Positions 1-8,815 of a DNA stretch of 64,000 bases are shown one piece after another (the first letter of the stretch is position 1; each line of letters opens with the position of its first letter). Both the position numbers and the translations under genes were made by a program. Origin of the DNA: Pseudonocardia sp. T1-2H (lineage in GTDB: Bacteria; Actinomycetota; Actinomycetes; Mycobacteriales; Pseudonocardiaceae); assembly GCF_038039215.1 (NCBI RefSeq), contig NZ_JBBPCL010000001.1:6324001-6388000 (forward strand), in the 5' to 3' direction. A model generated the notes under the pieces. The model was not told the DNA's origin and made no database searches. It saw only the letters and a list, made by a program, of their open reading frames with translations.

Positions 1-111
1 GGCGCCGAGCAGGTGCGTGGGGCCTACGTCCGGGTTCCCGGCGAGCGTGGCCGCCTGCGCGGCGGCCGAGATCGCCTGCTGGGTCTTGGTGGTGGGGTTG
101 AAGGAGTCCAT
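1..111 (-). CDS. clpB: ClpB chaperone, N-terminal fragment (runs off the window)
   Basis: Only the first 37 codons are in the window, reading from the ATG at 111-109 towards position 1. They give MDSFNPTTKTQQAISAAAQ followed by a GPTHLL segment, the start of the Clp N-domain of the AAA+ disaggregase ClpB. ClpB works with DnaK/DnaJ/GrpE to rescue aggregated proteins in the cytosol. A HAIR operator lies at 220-240, about 110 bp upstream of the start, so repression by HspR is expected, and hspR itself is encoded 7 kb away in the dnaK operon. The call is secure for the family; nothing can be said about the rest of the gene. Confidence 0.9.
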   Translation of the reverse strand, partial: MDSFNPTTKTQQAISAAAQAATLAGNPDVGPTHLLGA

Positions 112-219
112 TCCCCGCGTTCTCCTACTCGTTCGTGCCGGTCACAAGGCGTCAGGGCGCGCCGGCCACGTCCGGTCCGTGCGTCCAGTGTGCCCTCTGG
201 TGTGCCCAACGGCAGGAAA

Positions 220-240
220 CTTGAGTCTGTTCCGCTCAAG
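220..240. promoter_or_regulatory. HAIR operator (HspR binding site) upstream of clpB
   Basis: CTTGAGT, a 7-bp spacer (CTGTTCC) and GCTCAAG. This matches the HAIR consensus CTTGAGT-N7-ACTCAAG at 13 of 14 arm positions. It lies between clpB and the PPOX-family gene, about 110 bp before the clpB start. Confidence 0.88.
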
Positions 241-250
241 GCGAAGAAAG

Positions 251-893
251 TCACGCGGAGCCGGTGATCGGGTGGGTCTCGGCGGCGATCGGCGTGTCCT
301 TGACCCGGAAGTAGTCCCCGCCCTTCCGGCCGGGGTCGTCCGTGCCCCACGCGCGCTCCTGGTCCACCCGCTGCATCCGCGGGATGTGCTTGCGGCAGTG
401 GATGTAGGCCTCGTGGACGTCGACCAGCACCCAGCGCTCGGCCTGCGGCCTCCGCCCGGGGTCGACGGCGACCTCCGGGTACCGCGAGCGGAACTCCGCG
501 TCGTCGAGGATCATGGCGCCGCCGTTGACGTGCAGGCCGATCAGGTCCCGCTCCAGGTCCACCGTGAAGAGGCCGACGCGCGGGTTCTCCCTGATGTTGC
601 CCAGGCTCGCGTGCACCCCGTTGCCGCGGTACTCCGGGTAGGCGAGCGTCCGGTCGTCGAGCACGCGGACGAAACCGGGCGGGCCCGCCCGCAGCGACGA
701 GTCGCAGTCCCCGTTCCCGTCCGCCGTCGCGACGAAGAGCATCTCCGCCCGCTCGAGGAACTCGATCATGCGCGGCAGCAGCCGGTCCCGGACCTGGTCG
801 GAGTAGAACTTGAGAGGCTCGATCGGCCGTTCCGTACTCGTCCTGGAGGACGTGTTCGCCGGCGGATCCGGGGGGATCAGTGGGGAATGACAC
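251..893 (-). CDS. Pyridoxamine 5'-phosphate oxidase-family flavoprotein (one frameshift)
   Basis: About 213 aa once one shift is corrected. The N-terminus (GEHVLQDEYGTADRA) is read from the GTG at 893. The rest (KFYSDQVRDRLLPRM, then FVATADGNGDCD, RAGPPGFVRVLD and YPEYRGNGVHASLGNI) lies in the next frame. The core is the split-barrel FMN-binding fold of the PNPOx-like family; substrate unknown. The shift is at 815-821, where the plus strand reads GAGGCTC. Dropping one base restores GAGCTC and joins the two parts as DRA-LKFY. Without the correction a start at 901 would give 216 aa with an atypical N-terminus. It is divergent from the flavohemoglobin gene. Confidence 0.8.
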
Positions 894-919
894 GCCACCA
901 CCGTGCCATCACCGCACCC

Positions 920-954
920 GGGTGATCACCCCACCCGGGGTAACGCGCTAGGCT
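920..954. promoter_or_regulatory. Palindromic divergent intergenic region, possible operator and -10 box
   Basis: Between two divergent genes there is a 12-bp perfect palindrome (GGGTGATCACCC, 920-931), then a GGGGTAAC stretch and TAGGCT (949-954), which could be a -10 box for the flavohemoglobin gene. No matching regulator gene is nearby, so the role is a guess. Confidence 0.3.
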
Positions 955-1083
955 GACCCGCGGGCGCCGTGTGACACCGGAGCCTCGCTGACCACCCCGA
1001 ACGGGCGAACCACGAACGCCGCGACGGGGTGGGAGACCATCCGGCCCCGGGCCGTGGCGGGAACGAGGAGGGTGTCGGCGGTC

Positions 1084-2262
1084 ATGACCACCGAGCAGCT
1101 GCGCAGCGCCGATGCCCCGGTGCCGCCCGTTCCGCGGTCCGAGACCACCGGGATGGTCGAGATCATCCGTTCCAGCTTCGAGCTCGTGGCCCCGCAGTCC
1201 GACGAGCTCGGCCGGCACTTCTACGCCACGCTGTTCACCCGCGCGCCCGAGACCCGCGACCTCTTCCCGGTGAACATGGAGGTCCAGCGCAGCCGGCTGC
1301 TCCGCGCGCTGGTGCACGTCGTGCAGATGGTCGACCAACCGGACGACCTGGTCCCCTTCCTCCAGCAGCTGGGCCGGGACCACCGGAAGTTCGGCGTGAT
1401 CGCCCGGCACTACGACGCCGTCGGCGGTGCCCTGATCGACGCGATCGCCCACCACGCCGGCGCGGTCTGGACCCCGACGGTCGAGAAGGCCTGGACGGAC
1501 GCCTACGGGATCGTGGCCGAGGCGATGCGGGCCGCCGCCGAGGGCGAGCGCGGCGCGGCGTCCTGGTCCGGGCGGGTGGTCGCGCACCGGCGGATCGGCT
1601 GGGACGTCGCCGTCCTCACCGTGCAGACGGACGAGCCGGTGCCCTTCCGCGCCGGCCAGTACGTGAGCGTGGAGACCCCGCAGCGGCCGCGGCTGTGGCG
1701 CTACCTCTCCCCGGCGAACGCCCCGCGCCCGGACAACACGCTCGAGTTCCACGTCCGCGTCGTGCCGGGGGGTTGGGTCAGCCGGGCGATCGTGGCGCAC
1801 TCGGAGGTGGGCCAGACCTGGCGGATCGGCCCGCCGATGGGGCGGATGGCCGTGTCCCCGGACAGCACCCGGGACCTGCTGATGGTGGCGGGCGGCACCG
1901 GCATGGCCCCGATCAAGGCCCTGCTCGACGAGCTGGTGCGGCGCCCGAAGGACGCGCTGCGCCCGCGCGTGCAGGTCTTCGTCGGCGGCCGGACCTGGGA
2001 CGACCTCTACGACTTCGCCGCGCTGCGCACCCTGTCCTACGACCACCCGTGGCTGGACGTCGTGCCGGTCGTCGAGGAGGACGGGACGTCCGGGGCCGAG
2101 CAGGGCACGCTCGCGGACGTCATCACGCGCTCCGGCTCCTGGGCGGACCACGACGTGCTGGTCTGCGGCTCACCGGCGATGATCCGGTCCACCGTGTCCC
2201 GGATGCTGGTGGCGGGCACGCCGCTGGACCGGATCAGCTACGACCCGTTCACCCTGGACTGA
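1084..2262 (+). CDS. Flavohemoglobin-type nitric oxide dioxygenase (globin plus FAD/NAD reductase)
   Basis: 392 aa. A globin domain (about residues 22-155) carries the B10 Tyr (Y47 in HFYATLF), the E7 Gln (Q68) and the proximal His (H100 in RDHRKFG). The reductase part follows: an FAD-binding barrel (RYLSP at 206-210, in the usual RxYS position) and a NAD-binding domain (GTGMAP at 271-276, VCGSPAM near 360). Known members oxidise NO to nitrate with NAD(P)H. I start at the ATG at 1084, preceded by AGGAGG; an in-frame GTG at 1072 and ATG at 1054 are less likely. The gene stands alone, divergent from the PPOX gene. It is a two-domain protein of normal length. Confidence 0.86.
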   Translation: MTTEQLRSADAPVPPVPRSETTGMVEIIRSSFELVAPQSDELGRHFYATLFTRAPETRDLFPVNMEVQRSRLLRALVHVVQMVDQPDDLVPFLQQLGRDHRKFGVIARHYDAVGGALIDAIAHHAGAVWTPTVEKAWTDAYGIVAEAMRAAAEGERGAASWSGRVVAHRRIGWDVAVLTVQTDEPVPFRAGQYVSVETPQRPRLWRYLSPANAPRPDNTLEFHVRVVPGGWVSRAIVAHSEVGQTWRIGPPMGRMAVSPDSTRDLLMVAGGTGMAPIKALLDELVRRPKDALRPRVQVFVGGRTWDDLYDFAALRTLSYDHPWLDVVPVVEEDGTSGAEQGTLADVITRSGSWADHDVLVCGSPAMIRSTVSRMLVAGTPLDRISYDPFTLD

Positions 2263-2308
2263 TCGCCCGGGGCCGGTCGTCCATTCGCCAGTTACTCGCA
2301 TCTGCACG

Positions 2309-3091
2309 TCATTGGCTCGACCACCGCCCTTCCAGCCTCCGGCCGAGCAGCGACACGACCAGGGACGTCCCGACGACCGCCGCCGCGGGGATCAGCACGA
2401 GCTGCGGGGCGACGAAGAGGAACTGCCGGCCCTCGGCGAGCATCGCTCCCCACTCCGGTGTCGGTGGCGGCGCGCCGAGGCCGAGGAACGAGAGCCCGGC
2501 CAGGGAGAGCAGCACGTTGGCGAAGCGCAGGCAGGCGTGGGCGACGAGCGGGCGCAGCGCGTTGGGCAGCACGTGCCGCACCGCGATCCGCACCGGTCCG
2601 GCGCCGATCGCCACCGCGCCCTCGACGTACTCGCGGGAGCGCTCACGGACCGTCAGCTGGTGCGCGAGCCGGGCGAACGGCGTCCATCCGGTGAGCAGGA
2701 CGGCGATCAGCAGCGAGCCCAGCCCCGGCTCCCGCACGGCGACGACGACCAGCCCGACGATGACCGTCGGCACCGCCACGAGCACGTCGACGACGCGTTG
2801 GACGAACGCCGCGACGGCCCCGCCCGCGTAGCCCGAGAGCAGGCCCAGGACCGTGCCCACGAGCGCGCACGACGCCACCGCGAGCAGGGTGAACCAGACC
2901 GAGAGCCGGGTGCCGACGGCGAGCCGGGCGAGGACGTCGCGGCCCAGGTTGTCCGTGCCGAGGAGGTGCGCCGCCGACGGGCCCCGGAAGCGCTCGCCGA
3001 GATGGGTCGTGACCGCGTCGACCGGCAGCAGGGCCGCGACCAGCAGGACGGCCGCGATCCCGCACGCGAGGACGGCCTCGGGCCGCCTCAC
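2309..3091 (-). CDS. ABC transporter permease, DppC/OppC type
   Basis: 260 aa inner-membrane permease of the peptide/nickel ABC importer family. The typical DppC start is present: a first membrane segment, then LLGTDNLGRDVLARL. The EAA coupling loop is seen around EYVEGAVAIGAGPVRIAVRH and the end shows LGLGAPPPTPEWGAML. It is the last gene of a three-gene operon (binding protein, DppB-like, DppC-like) and its ATG overlaps the stop of the preceding permease by 4 bp. No ATPase gene follows; the next gene is convergent. Substrate cannot be read from sequence. Confidence 0.88.
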   Translation of the reverse strand: MRRPEAVLACGIAAVLLVAALLPVDAVTTHLGERFRGPSAAHLLGTDNLGRDVLARLAVGTRLSVWFTLLAVASCALVGTVLGLLSGYAGGAVAAFVQRVVDVLVAVPTVIVGLVVVAVREPGLGSLLIAVLLTGWTPFARLAHQLTVRERSREYVEGAVAIGAGPVRIAVRHVLPNALRPLVAHACLRFANVLLSLAGLSFLGLGAPPPTPEWGAMLAEGRQFLFVAPQLVLIPAAAVVGTSLVVSLLGRRLEGRWSSQ

Positions 3092-4032
3092 CGCAGCTCC
3101 CGGGAGCGCGCGACCGGGTCCATGGCGAGCGCCACGAGCTCGGTCGCGACGCTCGCGAGCACCGCGATCACGACGATCGCGAGCAGCCCCGCCTGGACCA
3201 TCGGCAGGTCCTGGGCGAGCACCGCGTCGTACAGGAGCCGGCCGAGGCCGGGGATCCCGAACACCACCTCGACGACCACCGCGCCGCCGATCAGGCCGGC
3301 GAAGAACAGCCCGGAGAGCGCCGTGACGCCGGTCAGCGCGAGCCGTGCGGCGTGCTTCCAGAGGACTCGCCGCTCGGTCAGGCCCTTGGCCCGCGCGACG
3401 GGGATGTGCGGGCGGCCGAGAGCGTCGAGCGTCTCCGCGCGGGTCAGCTGCGCGGCCAGCGCGGTCGGAAAGGCGGCCAGGGTGAGCACCGGCAGGACGG
3501 CCTGCAGCGGTCCGCCCCAGCCCGTCGCCGGGAGGAGCGGGACCGCGATCGCCAGTACCAGGACCAGCAGCGGCGCCAGGATGAACTCCGGGACCGCGAC
3601 GCCCAGCACCGAGACGCCGGTGACCACGCGGTCCAGCGCGCCCCCGGGCCGGCCCGCCGCCCCCACCCCGGCCGGGATGCCGACGAGCCCGGCCAGCAGC
3701 AGGGCCAGCAACGCGAGCAGCGCCGAGACCCCCAGCGCCGCCCCCAGCTGCGGCGCGATCGGGCTGCGGGTGGCGAAGGACAGCCCGAGGTCACCGGTCA
3801 GCGCGCGGCCCAGCCAGCGGAGGAACTGCTCGGCCCACGAGCGGTCCAGGCCCAGCTCCCGGGTGATCCGCGCGGCGACCTCCGGGTCCGGCTCGGCCTC
3901 CGCGACCCGGCTGCGCAACACCGAGCGCGCCGTGTCGATCCCGGCGAGCCGGGGCAGCAGGAACACCAGCAGCGACGCCGCCAGCACCACCACCGGCAGT
4001 GGCAGCAGCCGCCGCAGCAGGGTCGAGGCCAT
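3088..4032 (-). CDS. ABC transporter permease, DppB/OppB type
   Basis: 314 aa inner-membrane permease. It has an N-terminal membrane segment, a periplasmic loop (LGLDRSWAEQFLRWLGRAL, then GDLGLSFATRSPI), and a cytoplasmic EAA loop (AKGLTERRVLWKHAARLAL) that would dock onto an ATPase. It starts directly after the stop of the binding-protein gene and overlaps the following permease, so the three are translationally coupled. Family assignment is firm. The partner ATPases must be encoded elsewhere or shared with another importer. Confidence 0.88.
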   Translation of the reverse strand: MASTLLRRLLPLPVVVLAASLLVFLLPRLAGIDTARSVLRSRVAEAEPDPEVAARITRELGLDRSWAEQFLRWLGRALTGDLGLSFATRSPIAPQLGAALGVSALLALLALLLAGLVGIPAGVGAAGRPGGALDRVVTGVSVLGVAVPEFILAPLLVLVLAIAVPLLPATGWGGPLQAVLPVLTLAAFPTALAAQLTRAETLDALGRPHIPVARAKGLTERRVLWKHAARLALTGVTALSGLFFAGLIGGAVVVEVVFGIPGLGRLLYDAVLAQDLPMVQAGLLAIVVIAVLASVATELVALAMDPVARSRELR

Positions 4033-5577
4033 CTAGCGGAGCGTGGCGAGCTCGGGGGTGACCAGGTCCTTCGCCAGGGGGTCCACGGTGTAGCCAGCGA
4101 CGTTGCGCGCCACGCCGTTCTCCTGCGAGTGCACCAGCGGGATCCCCGCGACGTCCGCGGTCAGCTTCGCCGAGGCGGCGCGGAAGACGTCCTGCCGCGC
4201 GGCCGGGTCCGCGGTCGTCCCCAGCGGCGCGAGCAGCGCGTCGAACTCGGGCGAGCAGTACCTGTTGAGGTTGTACGAGCCCGCGCAGGAGTAGTCGCTG
4301 GCGAGCGCGGCACCGGCGTCCGGGACGTCGGTGAGGTAGTTCCTGGAGAGCAGGTACAGGTCGTACCGCCCGGCGAGCAGGTCCGGCTCCTGGGTGGCGT
4401 ACTCGCCGATCCGGATCTGCGCGTCGATCCCGATCTCGCGGAGCATCCCCTGCACCGCCGTGGCGAGCGTGGGCAGCTCGGGCCGGTTGGGGTAGGTCTG
4501 CAGGCGCACCGTCAGCGGGTTGTCCGGGCCGTGGCCGGCCTGGGCGAGGAGCGCCTTCGCGGCCTCGACGTCCGGGCCGGCGGGCGGTTCCTGGCCGCCC
4601 CAGGCGACGGCCGGTCCGAACAGCTCCGACGCGGGCAGTGCCGCACCGGCGAGGGCCTGCTCGGCGAGCGCGGTCCGGTCCAGCGCCTTCTCGACGGCCT
4701 GCCGCACCCGGATGTCCGCGAACGGCTGCGCGGACTGGTTCATCAGCAGCGAGACGGTGCGCGGGGCGGCGACGGCCGAGTGCGTGAAGCCGCTGTCCTC
4801 GGTGAACTCGAGCAAGGAGGACTCGGGCAGGCCCTGGGCGATGTCGACGTCCCCGGCGCGCAGCGCGAGCGCCCGGGCGGCGGGGTCCGACACGTAGGTC
4901 GCGGTGACCTTCCTGACGCCGGGCTTCGGGCCCCAGTAGCCGTCGTTCCGCTCCAGGACGGCCTGCCGGACGCCGTCGGCCGCGGTGAGGCGCATGGGTC
5001 CGGTTCCGGTGCCGAGGATCCTCGGCGGGGCATCCCCGCTGTAGGCGGCGGGCGACAGGATCGCGGTGTTCACGCTGCTCATCCGCAGCGGCAGGATCGG
5101 GTCCGGCTTCGTCGTGGTGATCCGCACGGCGGCAGGACCGTCCGCGACCGCCGTCAGGCCGAGGCCCTTGACCGCGCGCGGCGGCGCGGCGACGCCGGTC
5201 ACCCAGCTCAGCGCGTTGACGACGGCGGCGGAGTCGAGCGCCGCGCCGTCCTGGAAGGTGACGCCCGGACGCAGCTCGAACCGCCACGTCGCCGGGTCGA
5301 GCCGGGACCAGGACGTGGCCAGCGCGGGCTGCGGCCGGCCGTCGGAACCGGCGTTCACCAGGGTCTCCGCGGCGCCGAGCTGATGCAGGAGGAACGCGTC
5401 GTCGGTGTCTATCGCGTAGCCGGCGCGCGGTGAGAACTGCAGCGCCAGGCGGAGCTCTCCGTCCGGCTGGATCGTGCCGGCGGCCTGCCCGCCCCCGCCG
5501 CACGCGGTGACGAGCGCCAGCCCGGCGGCGAGGCAGGCTCCGGCGAGCGTGCGGGATCTGCGCGTGGCGCGAGGCAT
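4033..5577 (-). CDS. ABC transporter substrate-binding lipoprotein (SBP_bac_5 family)
   Basis: 514 aa. A lipoprotein signal peptide with lipobox LVTAC at about residue 26 predicts lipid anchoring outside the membrane. The mature part shows family-5 landmarks: FELRPGVTFQDGAALDSAAVV, the PLRMSSVNTAILSP region, and the C-terminal lobe with AAKALLAQAG and LQTYPNRPELP. Such proteins bind oligopeptides, nickel or nickel-chelates. First gene of the importer operon. The divergent gene is an MFS transporter whose promoter lies in the 212-bp gap. The layout resembles opine-metallophore uptake/export loci, but no metallophore biosynthesis gene is present, so this is only a hypothesis. Confidence 0.87.
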   Translation of the reverse strand: MPRATRRSRTLAGACLAAGLALVTACGGGGQAAGTIQPDGELRLALQFSPRAGYAIDTDDAFLLHQLGAAETLVNAGSDGRPQPALATSWSRLDPATWRFELRPGVTFQDGAALDSAAVVNALSWVTGVAAPPRAVKGLGLTAVADGPAAVRITTTKPDPILPLRMSSVNTAILSPAAYSGDAPPRILGTGTGPMRLTAADGVRQAVLERNDGYWGPKPGVRKVTATYVSDPAARALALRAGDVDIAQGLPESSLLEFTEDSGFTHSAVAAPRTVSLLMNQSAQPFADIRVRQAVEKALDRTALAEQALAGAALPASELFGPAVAWGGQEPPAGPDVEAAKALLAQAGHGPDNPLTVRLQTYPNRPELPTLATAVQGMLREIGIDAQIRIGEYATQEPDLLAGRYDLYLLSRNYLTDVPDAGAALASDYSCAGSYNLNRYCSPEFDALLAPLGTTADPAARQDVFRAASAKLTADVAGIPLVHSQENGVARNVAGYTVDPLAKDLVTPELATLR

Positions 5578-5750
5578 CGGGCGACCTTCCTCGGGGTCCG
5601 GCGGACGGCGGGGACGGTGCCCCGGCGCCTCGCCGACCGTGCGGCCGGGACGGGTTCCGGGCCACAGGAGATCATCTGTTCATCGGAACAACCTGTCAAC
5701 CTTGTGCACCGACCTGCATGAGTTCTCCCGAGGACGGCCGCGGAACCACT

Positions 5751-5780
5751 TTGTCACGGTTGAGGTGCAGCTGCTACAAC
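5751..5780 (+). promoter_or_regulatory. Promoter of the MFS gene, near-leaderless
   Basis: TTGTCA (5751-5756), an 18-bp spacer and TACAAC (5775-5780). The predicted transcription start falls at about 5786-5790, at or just before the ATG at 5790, and there is no Shine-Dalgarno sequence. This fits the leaderless mRNAs common in actinobacteria and decides the start codon. Confidence 0.55.
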
Positions 5781-5789
5781 AGGGCAACT

Positions 5790-7043
5790 ATGGCCAGCAG
5801 CGAGCCCCGCACCGGTCTGCACCGGTGGCGTCTGCTGGCGGACCTGGACCGGCTCACGCCCGTCATGCGGCTCCTCGTGGGCACCCAGCTGGCGTTCAAC
5901 GTCGGCTTCTACATGGTGCTGCCCTACCTCGCGACGCATCTCACGGACGACCTCGCGCTCGGCGGCGGCCTCGTCGGGCTCGTCCTCGGCCTGCGCACGT
6001 TCAGCCAGCAGGGCCTGTTCGTCGTGGGAGGTGCGTGCGCCGACCGGTTCGGGGCCAAACCGGTGATCCTCACCGGCTGCGCGCTGCGCGTCCTCGGCTT
6101 CGTGCTCCTCGGAATCGCGACCGGGCTGGCGGGGGTGCTCGCCGGTGCACTGCTCACGGGTTTCGCCGCGGCGCTGTTCTCGCCGGCCGTCGAGTCGGCG
6201 CTGGCGCGCGAGGCCGGTGAGCGGCAGGAGGCGGGCGGGCTCGCGCGGACGGACGTGTTCGCGATGTTCGCCGTCAGCGGCCAGGTGGGGTCGGTGGTCG
6301 GGCCGCTGGTCGGGACCGCGCTGCTGCTCGTCGACTTCCGGCTGGCGTGCCTCGTCGCGGCGGCCGCGTTCGTCCTGATCGGGCTCGCGCACCTGCGGTG
6401 GCTACCGCGCCGCGAGGCCGCGCACGCGGGCGAGCGGATGCTCGCGGGCTGGGCGGAGGTGCTGGCGAACCGGCGGTTCCTCGCCTTCGCGGCGGGATAC
6501 TCGGGCTACCTGCTCTGCTACAACCAGCTCTACCTCGCGCTGCCCGCGGAGCTCTGGCGCGCCACGGGCAGCCGGGCCGCGCTCGGTTGGCTGTTCGTGC
6601 TGGCGTCCGTGCTCGTGGTCGTCGGCCAGCTGCCCGCGACGCGCTGGGCGCGGGGCATCGGCGGAACCCGCGCGATCGTCCTCGGGTTCGGGCTGATGGC
6701 GGCGTCGTTCGGGGTGGTGGCGGTGACGACGGTCCTGCCGGTCCCGCCGTCGGCGTGGCCCGCGGTGGTGTTCGTCGCGCTGCTGACCGCAGGGCAGATG
6801 CTCGCGGTGCCGATGGCGCAGGACCTGGTGCCGCGGCTCGCGGGGGAGCGGCGACTCGGGGCCTACTTCGGGGTGCTGTCCTCGGCGGGCGGGATCGCGG
6901 TACTCCTGGGGAGCACCGCGGTGGGCGCGCTGCTGGACCCGGCGGTCGCGCCGCCGGTGGTGCCCTGGCTGGTGTTGACCGCCGTCCCGCTCCTCAGCGC
7001 CGCGACGATCGCCGCGCTGGCCCGCAGAGGCGCCCTCTCGTAG
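5790..7043 (+). CDS. MFS transporter, about 12 membrane segments
   Basis: 417 aa polytopic membrane protein of the major facilitator superfamily. The loop between segments 2 and 3 reads GGACADRFGAKPVIL, the family signature GxxxDRxGxxP. The two halves are linked near residue 205 (RWLPRREAAHAGERM). An upstream ATG at 5718 would add 24 residues without membrane character; the promoter at 5751-5780 lies inside that extension and rules it out. The gene is divergent from an oligopeptide/nickel-type ABC importer, a pairing also seen for exporters and importers of metal-chelating opines. Direction and substrate are not determined by sequence. Confidence 0.83.
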   Translation: MASSEPRTGLHRWRLLADLDRLTPVMRLLVGTQLAFNVGFYMVLPYLATHLTDDLALGGGLVGLVLGLRTFSQQGLFVVGGACADRFGAKPVILTGCALRVLGFVLLGIATGLAGVLAGALLTGFAAALFSPAVESALAREAGERQEAGGLARTDVFAMFAVSGQVGSVVGPLVGTALLLVDFRLACLVAAAAFVLIGLAHLRWLPRREAAHAGERMLAGWAEVLANRRFLAFAAGYSGYLLCYNQLYLALPAELWRATGSRAALGWLFVLASVLVVVGQLPATRWARGIGGTRAIVLGFGLMAASFGVVAVTTVLPVPPSAWPAVVFVALLTAGQMLAVPMAQDLVPRLAGERRLGAYFGVLSSAGGIAVLLGSTAVGALLDPAVAPPVVPWLVLTAVPLLSAATIAALARRGALS

Positions 7044-7054
7044 CCGCACCATGG

Positions 7055-7106
7055 ATGGAGCCACACCGCGCAGAAACCCGCGTCGTGGAGCCACGACGCG
7101 GGTTTC
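7055..7106. terminator. Bidirectional terminator, 16-bp perfect stem; TGGAGCCAC repeat family
   Basis: At 7073-7106 GAAACCCGCGTCGTGG and CCACGACGCGGGTTTC form a perfect 16-bp stem around AG, lying between the convergent MFS and hspR genes. Just upstream (7055-7070) is ATGGAGCCACACCGCG, 15 of 16 identical to one arm of the terminator at 38198-38248. The inner part of the stem (7085-7100) is a third related copy. Confidence 0.85.
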
Positions 7107-7116
7107 CGTACGGCGG

Positions 7117-7568
7117 TTACTTGCCCTGGGGCTTGGGGTGCCAGACGACGATCTGGCTGCGGCGGTCGACCGGGACGAGGTCCCGGCGGTAGGACTGGTG
7201 CACCATCGCCGCGGCCTGCTCCGCCGCGGCGTGGGCGGCCAGGACCTCGTCCGCCATCTCGGAGATCCGCGCCTTCAGGTCGTCGACCAGCTGCTCCAGC
7301 TCGATGATCCGCTTGATCCCGGCGAGGTTGACGCCGTCCTCCTGGGAGAGCCGCTGCACCTCGCGGAGCAACGCGATGTCCCGCGCGGAGTACCGGCGCC
7401 CCCCGCCCGGGGACCGGCCGGGGCTGACGAGCCCCAGCCGGTCGTAGCTGCGCAGGGTCTGCGCGTGCAGTCCGGACAGCTCGGCGGCGATCGAGATGAC
7501 GAAGACGGGACTGTCCTGACCTGCCCCGGGGGCAGCGGCGAGCCCTGGCCGTCAGACGGTGTGGTCAT
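7117..7568 (-). CDS. hspR: HspR, MerR-family heat-shock repressor (one frameshift near the N-terminus)
   Basis: About 150 aa after correction. A MerR-type helix-turn-helix (VFVISIAAELSGLHAQTLR, then YDRLGLVSPGRSPGGGRRYS) is followed by a dimerisation helix rich in E, L and K (IKRIIELEQLVDDLKARISE). HspR represses dnaK, clpB and itself by binding HAIR sites, which are present at 220-240 and 11440-11569. The ATG at 7568 has a good ribosome site (GACGAGGG) and lies 15 bp after dnaJ, but is one frame off the HTH. One base missing from the five-G run at 7528-7532 explains it. Without correction the HTH frame has no upstream start codon. Confidence 0.9.
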
Positions 7569-7582
7569 CCCTCGTCACCTCG

Positions 7583-8787
7583 TCACCGCGCGCCCCCGAG
7601 CAGGCCCGCCCGGGGGTCGTACGACTTCGTCGCCTCGACGTAGCGCTCGAGCGCCTCGGCCGCGGCAGCGTCCAGCTTCTGCGGGACGGCGACCTCGACC
7701 GTGACGAGCAGGTCTCCCTTGCGCCCGTCACGACGCTCCACGCCCCGGCCGCGCACCCGCAGCGTCCGCCCGCTGGAGGTCCCCGCCGGGATCTTCAGCG
7801 AGACGGTCGAGTCGAGCGTCGGCACTGTCAGGGTGGCACCCATGACGAGCTTCCGGGTAGGTCACCGGCACCTTCAGGGTGAGGTCGTCCGAGTTCTTGG
7901 CCGACCGCCCGAAGATCCGGTGCGGCGAGACGTAGATCTTCACGTAGAGGTCCCCGGCCGGGGCGCCACCCCGGCCCGGTTCGCCCTGCCCGGCCAGCCG
8001 GATGCGCTGGCCGTCGTCCACACCGGCCGGGACGCGCACGGTGAGCGTGCGCGTCCGCGTGCTGACGCCGTCCCCACCGCACTCGGGGCACGGTTCGTCG
8101 ACGATCCGGCCACTGCCGCGGCAGTCCCGACAGGGCTCGGAGAACGCGAACGCGCCCTGGCTCCGGCTGACCAGCCCCTGCCCGTTGCAGGTGGGGCAGG
8201 TGCGAGGCGACGTGCCCGGCCGCGCTCCCGAACCGCCGCAGGTGTCGCAGCGGCCCGGGGACGAGAGCCGGATCGGCACGGTGGCGCCGCGCACGGCGTC
8301 CTCGAACGAGATCCGGAAGCTCGCTCTCCACGTCCGCGCCGCGCCGGGCCCGGCTCGCCGTGGAGTAGCCCTGGGCGCCGCCCCGGCCGCCGCTGCCGAA
8401 GAGTCCTCCGAAGAGGTCCCCCAGGCCACCGGCACCGCCGGCGCCGGAACGTCCGAAGATGTCCCCGACGTCGAAGCCCTGCGAGCCGCCCGGGAAGCCT
8501 CCGGAGAAGCCCCCCGGGAAGCCGCCCGCGCCGCCGCCGAGCCCGCCGCCCGCGAAGAGCGCGCGGGTCTCGTCGTACTCCTTGCGCTTGGTGGTGTCCG
8601 ACAGCACGCCGTAGGCCTCGGACACGGACTTGAACCGCGCCTCGGCCTTCGCGTCACCGGGGTTGGCGTCGGGGTGCAGCTCGCGGGCGAGCTTGCGGTA
8701 CGCCTTTTTGATCTCGTCCGCGGACGCCGTGGAGGCGACGCCCAGCTCGCGGTAGAAGTCCTTCTCGATCCAGTCGCGCTGGGTCAT
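7583..8787 (-). CDS. dnaJ: DnaJ (Hsp40) co-chaperone, two frameshifts
   Basis: About 400 aa after removing two extra bases. The J domain (residues 1-75) contains HPD in ELHPDANP. A Gly/Phe-rich linker ([14 protein letters not shown]) follows, then four zinc-finger repeats ([32 protein letters not shown]) and a C-terminal substrate domain ending in [11 protein letters not shown]. DnaJ delivers clients to DnaK and stimulates its ATPase. Shift 1 is at 8314-8321 (coding GAGCTTC for expected GAGCTC). Shift 2 is at 7847-7853 (coding GAAGCTC for expected GAGCTC, giving [14 protein letters not shown]). All domains survive, so I treat it as a real gene. It lies between grpE and hspR. Confidence 0.9.
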
Positions 8788-8815
8788 TCCGCCTCCTCTC
8801 CGTTCCGCACGCCGG

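Noticed and set aside
5718..5789. Upstream start of the MFS gene at 5718
   Set aside because: The added 24 residues are hydrophilic and unconserved, and a good promoter lies inside them with its start at the next ATG.
7583..8787. dnaJ, hspR, E1alpha, vanW and others as pseudogenes or as programmed frameshifts
   Set aside because: All domains are intact on both sides of each shift, the shifts share two simple sequence contexts, and no slippery-site/structure arrangement is conserved for these families.
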